This document shows, in pieces, positions 7,417 to 13,357 of a stretch of DNA of 21,893 nucleotides. Both the position numbers and the translations under genes were made by a program. The stretch comes from DATILI01 sp035476635. Lineage in GTDB: Bacteria; Pseudomonadota; Gammaproteobacteria; Burkholderiales; Burkholderiaceae_C. The stretch is taken from NCBI GenBank assembly GCA_035476635.1, contig DATILI010000274.1, forward strand, positions 1-21,893, given 5' to 3'. How positions within the stretch are numbered: position 1 is the stretch's first letter; each line of letters begins with the position of its first letter. The notes under the pieces are model-generated. The model was given only the letters and a program-made list of their open reading frames with translations, did not search any database and had not been told where the DNA came from.

Positions 7417-8064
7417 CTACAGCGCGCCGAACATTTCGCGCGCCGGGCGGGTCTCCGGCAGCACGTAGACGACGCCATGGCCGCGGCCGAGCGCGGGCCG
7501 CACCACATTCTCGTAAAACGCCACCGGCACGATCACACAGCCGAGCGAAATACGGTTGTCTTCCGGCACGGCGGAGGCAAGCCGCTCGGCCCGGCGCTCC
7601 CTCGCTGCCGATGGACGCAAGCGATGGATCGCCAATGCGGCCTCATAGTCGACCCAAACCACGTCCTCGCCCTGGAGGTTGCGGCCCGGCTCCGAGACAA
7701 AACGCCCGGCTGGGGTGGTGCGCGCCTGCGGATCCAGTCGTGCAAGCTCGCGCTTGTCCAGGCCGGGCGCCGCCAAGTCTCCCGGCGTCAGGCCCAGGAG
7801 CACCGGCGAGGTGCCGCGAATACGCCCGCCGGGCTCGAACACGAAGATCCGTGCATCCTTCTTGTCGACAATCACGAAGGGCAGCTTTTGGTTGTCTTTC
7901 GATTCGACCGCCCAATCCGCCACGTAGCGCGCATCGGCCGAAGCAGGCTGGCCAGCGAAATCGGCACTCTGCGTCGGCGCTTCCTGGGCGACGGCCGGCA
8001 CGGCCAGCAACAAAGCGGCCCACCAGGCGGCCAGAAAATGTGGCGTCTTGCCCGTGATTGGCAT
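7417..8064 (-). CDS. L,D-transpeptidase-like (YkuD/ErfK family) exported protein, copy 1
   Basis: 215-residue exported protein. The signal peptide (MPITGKTPHFLAAWWAALLLAVPAVAQ) is cleaved near residue 27. The domain resembles YkuD L,D-transpeptidases, which cross-link or attach proteins to peptidoglycan through a catalytic Cys: FVIVDKK...IFVFEPGG, then TTPAGRFVSEPG, IHRLRP (H147) and RISLGCVIVP (C176). The canonical [S/T]HGCxN box is altered: Leu replaces the His before Gly-Cys and Ile replaces the Asn two residues after the Cys. Cys and the upstream His remain, so activity is uncertain. ATG 8064 has GGAG six bases upstream; the frame extends to a TTG at 8100 that would spoil the leader. The second paralogue lies upstream on the same strand, with its own gap of 211 bases. 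Confidence 0.8.
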   Translation of the reverse strand: MPITGKTPHFLAAWWAALLLAVPAVAQEAPTQSADFAGQPASADARYVADWAVESKDNQKLPFVIVDKKDARIFVFEPGGRIRGTSPVLLGLTPGDLAAPGLDKRELARLDPQARTTPAGRFVSEPGRNLQGEDVVWVDYEAALAIHRLRPSAARERRAERLASAVPEDNRISLGCVIVPVAFYENVVRPALGRGHGVVYVLPETRPAREMFGAL

Positions 8065-8104
8065 CTGTACTCCGAAAAAGGACAGCGCATTTGCGCCCAA
8101 ATGA

Positions 8105-8127
8105 AAGCCGGGTTACAGACCCGGTTT
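8105..8127 (-). other. Leader hairpin upstream of transpeptidase-like copy 1
   Basis: CCGGGT (8108-8113) and ACCCGG (8119-8124) flank a 5-base loop; three further pairs, one a G-T, extend the stem to nine. On the minus strand it is followed by CTTTCATTT. If the promoter call is right it sits at the very 5' end of the transcript, so it could protect the mRNA; it could also end readthrough from copy 2. Confidence 0.5.
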
Positions 8128-8138
8128 GGATGCAACAA

Positions 8139-8167
8139 ATGGTACAGATGTAGGACATGTCCGACAA
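8139..8167 (-). promoter_or_regulatory. Candidate promoter of transpeptidase-like copy 1
   Basis: Minus-strand TTGTCG (-35, 8162-8167), a 17-base spacer and TACCAT (-10, 8139-8144). Start would be near 8132, about 68 bases before the ATG. The 18-bp palindrome overlaps the -35 and spacer. Confidence 0.45.
8149..8166. promoter_or_regulatory. 18-bp near-perfect palindrome, candidate operator
   Basis: TGTAGGACA joined to TGTCCGACA: 16 of 18 positions are symmetric, with only the fourth pair (A/G) mismatched. It overlaps the -35 and spacer of the putative promoter, which fits a dimeric regulator. I cannot name the regulator. One half-site recurs exactly at 9522-9530. Confidence 0.5.
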
Positions 8168-8275
8168 CCGCAGGGCTTTTATTTTTGCCCGCGGCGCTCT
8201 GCTTGCGCTAGCAGAAGGCCAAGGTCTGATGCGCTCGGCAGCTCGAAAGAACGGCCAATGTAACAGCTGCGGGTG

Positions 8276-9037
8276 TTACATCCTCGCCGAAGAAGGCGGG
8301 GGTTTGAAGGCGGCCGCAAACACCTCCTGCAGCGGCTTGGTCTCGGGCAGGACGTAGACGACACCGTAGCGCGCGTTGAAGGCCGGGCGGATCACCTGCT
8401 CGTAAAAGTCAACCGGAACGTTGATGCAGCCGTAGGAAATGCGGTTGTCTTCGGCAGTGAGGGAAGCCAGGCGCTCCAGCCGGCGCTCACTGGGCTCCAT
8501 GGGGCGCACGCGGTGCATGGACACCGCAGATGCATAGTCCACCCAGACCACATCTTCACCCGATGCATTGCGCCCGGGTTCCGCGAGAAAGCGGCCAGCC
8601 GGCGTCGTTCGCTCTTCGGGAAGCACGGCGGAAAGAGGCCGCTTGCCGATGCCCTCAACGGTATCGTCACCCTGGGCCAGGCCCAGCAACACCGGCGTTG
8701 CGCCGCGGAGTTTGCCACCGGGCTCGAACACGAACACCTTCGCGTTCTTCTTGTCGACGATCACAAAAAAGAGATTGCCGTTGTCGCCCGACTCGACCGC
8801 CCATTGGGCAATGCGCTGGGCTTCGGGTGAAGCGGCCTCCCCACCAAAGTCGGCAACCCGGAAGGCCGCAACAGCAGGCGTGATGCTGGCCGCCTTGATC
8901 AGGGACCCGGCGCCGGGCGGAAGCACGAGAACCAATATCGCCATCCCCAGCAGCAATCCCTGCTTGAGCGCATCTACCAGCTCGGCGTTGCGGCTCGGGC
9001 CGCGGCTCGACTCACTGGGAACGATCTCGCTGTCCAT
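8276..9037 (-). CDS. L,D-transpeptidase-like (YkuD/ErfK family) membrane-anchored protein, copy 2
   Basis: 253-residue paralogue of the neighbouring gene, sharing long identical blocks (FVIVDKK, VFVFEPGG, TTPAGRF, GEDVVWVDY, YVLPET). Instead of a cleavable leader it has a 25-residue polar N-terminus and one hydrophobic segment (about 26-42), so it is probably anchored in the inner membrane with the domain in the periplasm. Active-site region: H175 in MHRVRP and C204 in RISYGCINVP. The Asn after the Cys (N206) is kept, but Tyr replaces the His of the usual HGC box. It therefore looks closer to the family consensus than copy 1. AAAGGAG seven bases before the ATG gives a strong ribosome site. 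Only a hairpin and no evident promoter separates it from the small secreted protein gene upstream. Confidence 0.8.
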   Translation of the reverse strand: MDSEIVPSESSRGPSRNAELVDALKQGLLLGMAILVLVLPPGAGSLIKAASITPAVAAFRVADFGGEAASPEAQRIAQWAVESGDNGNLFFVIVDKKNAKVFVFEPGGKLRGATPVLLGLAQGDDTVEGIGKRPLSAVLPEERTTPAGRFLAEPGRNASGEDVVWVDYASAVSMHRVRPMEPSERRLERLASLTAEDNRISYGCINVPVDFYEQVIRPAFNARYGVVYVLPETKPLQEVFAAAFKPPPSSARM

Positions 9038-9061
9038 CCCGCGCTCCTTTCAAGCTGATCC

Positions 9062-9104
9062 AAAACCCAGCGAGGGGCCGGACCTTGCGGCACCGGCCCC
9101 TCGC
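9062..9104 (-). terminator. Strong hairpin between the small secreted protein gene and transpeptidase-like copy 2
   Basis: GCGAGGGGCCGG (9070-9081) pairs perfectly over 12 bases with 9093-9104 around an 11-base loop. On the minus strand TTTT (9062-9065) follows after a 4-base gap. The stem is very stable but the T run is short and displaced, so it may be a terminator, an attenuator or an mRNA stabiliser. Confidence 0.55.
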
Positions 9105-9122
9105 GAAGAGTGGCACGAAGTC

Positions 9123-9395
9123 CTAGCCGCGGTCGGCCTGTGCCGTACGTTCCGTCGTCATGTTGGTCGTGTCGCTCGACGAGGCAGGGGGCGCGCTGGA
9201 CGACATGGGCGTGCTCGAACTCACCGGCGGCGTTGCGGTGCTGTCGGCGGGCTGGTTTTGCAGCTGTGTCGCCGCGCCACCTGCAGTCGCAGGCCCTGGC
9301 CCGCTGGAGTCGGTCGTCTGCGCATAGGCGAAGCCGATCGCGCCAACAAGCGCGGCCGCGGCGACAGAGGCAGTCAAGGTCTTTGCAAATTTCAT
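9123..9395 (-). CDS. Small exported Pro/Ser/Thr-rich hypothetical protein
   Basis: 90-residue protein. A clear signal peptide, MKFAKTLTASVAAAALVGAIGFAYAQ, is followed by about 64 residues made almost wholly of Thr, Ser, Pro, Ala, Gln and Gly (for example TPPVSSSTPMSSSAPPASSS), with no Cys and little predicted structure. Such tails are typical of disordered periplasmic or surface linkers. AGGAG seven bases before ATG 9395 fixes the start; the frame is open much further upstream but without a leader or ribosome site. It is the first gene of a minus-strand run that continues, past a strong hairpin, into the transpeptidase-like pair, so an envelope role is plausible. No family is recognised. Confidence 0.75.
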   Translation of the reverse strand: MKFAKTLTASVAAAALVGAIGFAYAQTTDSSGPGPATAGGAATQLQNQPADSTATPPVSSSTPMSSSAPPASSSDTTNMTTERTAQADRG

Positions 9396-9521
9396 CTCAA
9401 TACTCCTGAAATGGCGGCCGCAACGGCCACCGGGGTTGGGGGAAATGCCGACGCGTTTGCCAGCTAGATGCAGCTTAGGTGCCCCGCCGCAACGATGGCG
9501 TCGTCTCATGCCGGACGGTTC

Positions 9522-9530
9522 TGTAGGACA
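9522..9530. promoter_or_regulatory. Half-site TGTAGGACA between divergent genes
   Basis: This 9-mer is identical to the left half of the palindrome at 8149-8166. It lies 127 bases before the small secreted protein start and 15 bases before the alternative exonuclease ATG at 9545. A shared regulator is possible, but a single half-site is weak evidence. Confidence 0.25.
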
Positions 9531-9601
9531 AGCGAGGTCACAAAATGCTTCCACGTCCGGGGGGATTGCGGCGCCGGCGCCTCCGCCATAAAGTAGCTGC
9601 A

Positions 9602-10132
9602 ATGCCTTTCGTGAACTCTGCCAACACCAGCACTGCCGCCGCGCCGGCAGTGCTGGACATCGAGGCATCGGGCTTTGGCCGCAATAGCTACCCGATCGAA
9701 GTGGGTTACGTGCTGGCGAACGGAGAGGCGTTTTGCACCCTCATCCGTCCGGAACCCGAGTGGACGCACTGGGACCCCGAGGCCGAGCGGCTGCACCACA
9801 TTCCGCGCGAACTGGTGCTTTCGCGCGGCCTGCCGGCGGCCGATGTGGCACGCATGTTGAACGCCCGGCTCGACGGCCAGACCCTTTATTCCGACGGCTG
9901 GGCCAATGACTACAGCTGGCTGGGCGCGCTGTTCGAGGTGGCCGAACTGGCCCCAGGCTTTCGCATCGAGAACCTGCGCGCCCTGCTGTGCGATGGCGAA
10001 GCCGAGCGCTGGCATGCCGTCAAGCAGCAAATCAGCAAGGAACTGGGCATGCAGCGCCACCGCGCGAGCACCGATGCCCGGGTGCTGCAACTCACGCTGC
10101 AGCGCCTGCGCACCCTGTCGGAAATGCACTAG
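9602..10132 (+). CDS. DEDDh-family 3'-5' exonuclease
   Basis: 176-residue protein with the DnaQ/RNase T-like exonuclease signature: VLDIEASGFG gives the first acidic pair (D19, E21), the YSDGWANDYSW segment the next acidic residue (D98 or D103), and HRASTDA (H153, D158) the HxAxxD end motif of DEDDh enzymes. These residues bind two metal ions for hydrolysis of single-stranded nucleic acid 3' ends. It is compact, with no extra domain, so it is probably a stand-alone RNA or DNA trimming enzyme; substrate unknown. The start is uncertain. ATG 9602 fits domain length but has no clear ribosome site; ATG 9545 has GAGG seven bases upstream but adds an Arg-rich stretch. Its TAG overlaps the stop of the convergent cyclase gene within one CTAG. 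Confidence 0.83.
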   Translation: MPFVNSANTSTAAAPAVLDIEASGFGRNSYPIEVGYVLANGEAFCTLIRPEPEWTHWDPEAERLHHIPRELVLSRGLPAADVARMLNARLDGQTLYSDGWANDYSWLGALFEVAELAPGFRIENLRALLCDGEAERWHAVKQQISKELGMQRHRASTDARVLQLTLQRLRTLSEMH

Positions 10133-11226
10133 GCCGCCGCCACCACCCGGTTGCGCCCACCGGTCTTGGCCCGGTACAGCGCCTCGTCCGCGGCCCTGAG
10201 AAGCTGTTCGGCGCTGTTGCGCCCGTCCTTGCTGAAGGCGGCCACACCAAAACTGGCGGTCACGTTGACCGAATGCAGGACATCCTCATAGGGCTGCGCG
10301 GCAATCGCCACGCGCAGCGATTCGGCCACCGTGACGGCGCCCGCTGCATGCGTCTCCGGCAACACCAGGCACAGCTCCTCGCCCCCGTAGCGGCCCGCAA
10401 TGTCGACGGCGCGAATGCCCGAGCGCAGCGTGCTGCCGACCCCACGCAGCACGGCATCGCCCATGGCGTGGCCGTGCCGGTCATTGATGGCCTTGAAGTG
10501 GTCCAGATCGATCATGACCACTGACAAATCGCTGCCCATCCGGCGGGAGCGCTCGACTTCGCGCTGCAGTGCCTCGATGAGCGCGCGGCGGTTCATCAGG
10601 CCGGTCAGGCCGTCTTCGCTGGCCAGCCGCTGCATGGCCGAGAGGGCCAGCGCCAATTCGCGGTCGCGCTGGCGCAGTTCCATCAGCGCGACGACCTGGC
10701 GCGCCAGCCGCACCAGCAGTTCAAGCTGATGCGCGCCCAGCGTGCGCGGCTTGGTGTCCAGCACGCACAGCGCGCCCACCCGGTAGCCATCCGAGGTGAT
10801 CAGGTTGGCTCCGCTGTACATGCGAAAGCCGGGTGGGCCGACGGTGTGGGAGAGCGCCCGGGTGCGCGCGTCCTGCGCAAGGTCTGGAATGTGCAGCAAG
10901 CGATCTTCCAGCACGGTCCAGGAGCAGTAGTCATCGTCGCGCGGCACCTGCTTGACCTTGGCGCCGAAACTGGCCTTGTGCCAGACGCGGTCGGCATCCA
11001 CCAGCGAGACGAAGGCATAGGGCGCGCCGCAGAGTTCGGCGGCAACCTCGGCCAGCAGGTCGAAGTCCGCGTCGGCCGCCGTATCCAGCAAACCATAGCC
11101 CGCGAGCGCGGCCAGCCGGTCGGCCTCGTTGGCTGGACGCGGTATGGGGGAAGGTCGGGTTTCGGTCAGCATCATCTCCAGAAGATCGGCCGCTAGCGGG
11201 AGAACTTGATCCATGGCATGCCGCAT
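10129..11226 (-). CDS. Sensor diguanylate cyclase, GAF-GGDEF
   Basis: Makes cyclic di-GMP from two GTP in response to a signal bound by its GAF domain. The 365-residue product has NEADRLAALAGYGLLDT (33-49), the usual lead-in to this GAF type, the GAF domain to about 185, and a GGDEF domain from about 205. Active-site GGEEL (281-285) is a functional-looking GGDEF variant, with IDLDHFK (239-245) for metal and the inhibitory RAVD I-site (272-275) exactly five residues before it, so product inhibition is expected. No membrane segment: cytosolic. ATGs at 11226, 11214 and near 11172 are possible; the last is preceded by GGAG and lies just before the GAF lead-in, so the true protein may be shorter. 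It lies 43 bases behind the ferredoxin gene, likely one transcript. Confidence 0.92.
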   Translation of the reverse strand: MRHAMDQVLPLAADLLEMMLTETRPSPIPRPANEADRLAALAGYGLLDTAADADFDLLAEVAAELCGAPYAFVSLVDADRVWHKASFGAKVKQVPRDDDYCSWTVLEDRLLHIPDLAQDARTRALSHTVGPPGFRMYSGANLITSDGYRVGALCVLDTKPRTLGAHQLELLVRLARQVVALMELRQRDRELALALSAMQRLASEDGLTGLMNRRALIEALQREVERSRRMGSDLSVVMIDLDHFKAINDRHGHAMGDAVLRGVGSTLRSGIRAVDIAGRYGGEELCLVLPETHAAGAVTVAESLRVAIAAQPYEDVLHSVNVTASFGVAAFSKDGRNSAEQLLRAADEALYRAKTGGRNRVVAAA

Positions 11227-11269
11227 TTCACCGCATGCGCCGGCACCGCGTCAAACAGGTGTTGCGCGC

Positions 11270-11578
11270 TTATTCGGGGCCGGCTTGCAGCACCACGTCC
11301 GAGACCGGATAGGCCACGCACGCCAGGATCAGGCCCTCGGCCTTTTCCTCCGCGCTCAACCCGGGCCATTCGATACGGTAGCGCACTTGCCCGCCATGCA
11401 GCCGGCAAACGCAGGTGCGGCAAGTACCGTTGCGGCACGAACTGGGCAGCGCCAGGCCCGCGGCCTCGGCGGCCAGCAACAGGGGAACGTTGTCGGGCGC
11501 TTCGAACGGCCAGTCGCCGGGCACCAGGCGCGCCTGAAACACGGCTGCGGGCGGTTGGAGGCTGGAGCGTTCGGACAT
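11270..11578 (-). CDS. 2Fe-2S ferredoxin (plant type)
   Basis: 102-residue electron carrier. The plant-type cluster motif CX4CX2C...C is present: C48, C53 and C56 in SSCRNGTCRTC, then C87 in LILACVAYP, with the expected run of about 30 residues between. C58 is extra. There is no fused reductase domain, so it must work with a separate partner, none of which is in the window. The frame stays open upstream to 12313 but only antisense to the GNAT gene; ATG 11578 gives the natural length. No good ribosome site is visible, and two GGCGCC palindromes (11580-11585 and 11595-11600) can pair as a hairpin directly before the ATG. The cyclase follows 43 bases downstream on the same strand. Confidence 0.9.
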   Translation of the reverse strand: MSERSSLQPPAAVFQARLVPGDWPFEAPDNVPLLLAAEAAGLALPSSCRNGTCRTCVCRLHGGQVRYRIEWPGLSAEEKAEGLILACVAYPVSDVVLQAGPE

Positions 11579-11689
11579 GGGCGCCAAGTGTAGGGGCGCC
11601 GTGCGTGGCACCGTGTCGGAAGAGGCCATTTGCGGCGACAATCCTGCTCCCTTCAACATTCCCGGTCTTGCGCCAAGATTTTCCCGACC

Positions 11690-12208
11690 ATGTCCAGCTA
11701 CCAGGTTCGTCCCGCCACCCTTCGCGATGCCCAGGCCGTTGCCGATATCCACGCCAGCGCCTCTGCCGCCGCCTACAAGGGGTTGGTACCCGACGAGCAT
11801 CTCAATACCTTGCCGATGGCCAAGCGCCTGGCCTTCTGGCGCGACGCCATCGAATACGGCGAGCCCCAGGTGCACCTGGCAACCACGGGCACGCAGATTG
11901 CCGGCTTTGCCGGCTTCGACCGTTCGCGCGACCCCAAGTCCAAGCCGACCACCGGCGAAATCTGGGCCCACTATGTCTTGACCGAACATTGGGGCCAGGG
12001 TGCCGGCCTGGCTTTGTGGGACGCTACACGCGAAGGCCTGATCGAAGAAGGCTGCACCAACGTCACCGTTTGGGTGCCCTTGCGCAACGAGCGCGCCTTG
12101 CGGTTCTACGAGCTTGCCGGCTTCAAACGCGAACTCAATACCGCCAAGACCGCGGTGGTGGGCGGCGTGAAGCTGGAAGAAATCCGGCTCAAGCGTGGTC
12201 TCGGCTGA
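11690..12208 (+). CDS. GNAT-family N-acetyltransferase
   Basis: 172-residue single-domain acetyltransferase that transfers an acetyl group from acetyl-CoA to an unknown amine. It has the family order: YQVRPATLRDAQAVADIH (4-21) as the first strand and helix, IWAHYVLTEHWGQGAGLALW (91-110) carrying the acetyl-CoA-binding Q/R-x-x-G-x-G/A loop, and NERALRFYELAGF as motif B. ATG 11690 puts the domain right at the N-terminus; the frame upstream to 11630 is not protein-like. The ribosome site is poor. Its last 14 bases overlap the start of the methyltransferase gene, so the two are translated from one message. It diverges from the ferredoxin gene across 111 bases. Confidence 0.9.
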   Translation: MSSYQVRPATLRDAQAVADIHASASAAAYKGLVPDEHLNTLPMAKRLAFWRDAIEYGEPQVHLATTGTQIAGFAGFDRSRDPKSKPTTGEIWAHYVLTEHWGQGAGLALWDATREGLIEEGCTNVTVWVPLRNERALRFYELAGFKRELNTAKTAVVGGVKLEEIRLKRGLG

Positions 12209-13346
12209 AAGCCCCCTGATCCACTGGACCGAGGCCGGCCAGGCGCACACAGCGCGTTGGCGCTCGGAAGCCGGCGTACCGGCGCCCAAGCGGGTCCAGA
12301 TCGCCGACGACACGACCAGCGCGGACCTGGCCTATCGGCTGGCCTGCGAAGGCACCGGTTTGCTTTGGCGCGGCGATTTCCACAATGCGCGCCAGCTGCT
12401 GCTGGCGCTGGCGCGGCGGGCCGAGCGCAAGCCACGCAATGCAAAGGCCAAAGCGCCGCCCGCAACGCCTGCCGAAGCATTCCACCTGCACCGCCAGGCC
12501 CAGTCGCAGCGTGCTCGCACGCTCGCCATGCTGCTGGTACCGCTGGAAGCCGGCTACAGCATCCCGCTGCGGCGCGCGCCCGATCTGGCGCTGGCGTGTA
12601 CCGAGGCCTGGGGCTCCGCTGACATCGCGCAGGCTTCGGTGGTGTCGCTGCGCGAATTGCAGGGTCTGGTCGGTGCCCACGAATGGCGTAAAAAGGGCGT
12701 CGAGATTGCGGCGCTGGGCGGCGAACGCATCCATCCGCACTACGGTGTGTTCTCGCCGGTGCGTGGTGAGTATGTGCAACTGGTGGCCGAAACACCGCTG
12801 CCGTCTACCGAATTGGCGTTCGACATCGGCGTGGGGACCGGCGTGCTCTCGGCGGTGCTGGCGCGCCGCGGCGTGCAGCACGTGGTGGCCACGGACCAGG
12901 ACCCACGGGCGCTGATTTGCGCGCGCGAAAACCTGTCGCGGCTCAAGTTGGCGGAGCGCGTCGAGGTGGTTGCAGCCGATCTGTTCCCGCCAGGGCGCGC
13001 GCCGCTGGTCGTCTGCAACCCGCCGTGGGTTCCGGCACGGCCGAGTTCGCCGATCGAACACGCGATCTATGACCCCGACAGCCGCATGCTGCGCGGCTTT
13101 CTTGCCGGGCTTGCCGGGCATCTGGCGCCCGGCGGCGAGGGTTGGCTGATTCTGTCGGACCTGGCCGAGCATCTCGGCTTGCGGCCCCGCGCTGAGTTGC
13201 TCGCGCTGATCGAGGCAGCGGGATTGGTGGTGCTGGGCCGAACCGACATCCGGCCGCACCATCCCAAGGCCAGCGATGCAAGCGACGCGCTGCATGCCGC
13301 GCGCGCGGCCGAGCGCACGTCGCTGTGGCGACTCGGCGCGCGCTGA
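12195..13346 (+). CDS. Class I SAM-dependent methyltransferase with NPPW motif (HemK/RlmG-like)
   Basis: 383-residue methyltransferase. SAM motif I is FDIGVGTGVLSAVLA (209-223), an acidic residue ends the next strand (VATDQDP), and VVCNPPWVP (272-280) is the NPP[YFW] signature of enzymes that methylate planar amino groups of Gln, adenine or guanine, such as PrmC and the RlmG/RsmC group. HPHYGVFSPVRGEYV (180-194) precedes the domain as in those proteins. The N-terminal 160 residues form a separate helical region containing a basic Ala/Pro/Lys stretch (76-92), possibly for RNA binding. Substrate is not decided by the sequence. The start is GTG 12195, inside the end of the GNAT gene; no other start precedes the conserved part. 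It converges with the PhoX gene, 11 bases away. Confidence 0.88.
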   Translation: MVSAESPLIHWTEAGQAHTARWRSEAGVPAPKRVQIADDTTSADLAYRLACEGTGLLWRGDFHNARQLLLALARRAERKPRNAKAKAPPATPAEAFHLHRQAQSQRARTLAMLLVPLEAGYSIPLRRAPDLALACTEAWGSADIAQASVVSLRELQGLVGAHEWRKKGVEIAALGGERIHPHYGVFSPVRGEYVQLVAETPLPSTELAFDIGVGTGVLSAVLARRGVQHVVATDQDPRALICARENLSRLKLAERVEVVAADLFPPGRAPLVVCNPPWVPARPSSPIEHAIYDPDSRMLRGFLAGLAGHLAPGGEGWLILSDLAEHLGLRPRAELLALIEAAGLVVLGRTDIRPHHPKASDASDALHAARAAERTSLWRLGAR

Positions 13347-13357
13347 AGCCGCAGCGA

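Noticed and set aside
11579..12313. Long N-terminal extension of the ferredoxin frame
   Set aside because: The extension is antisense to the GNAT gene and gives a non-ferredoxin sequence; the family length fits the ATG at 11578.
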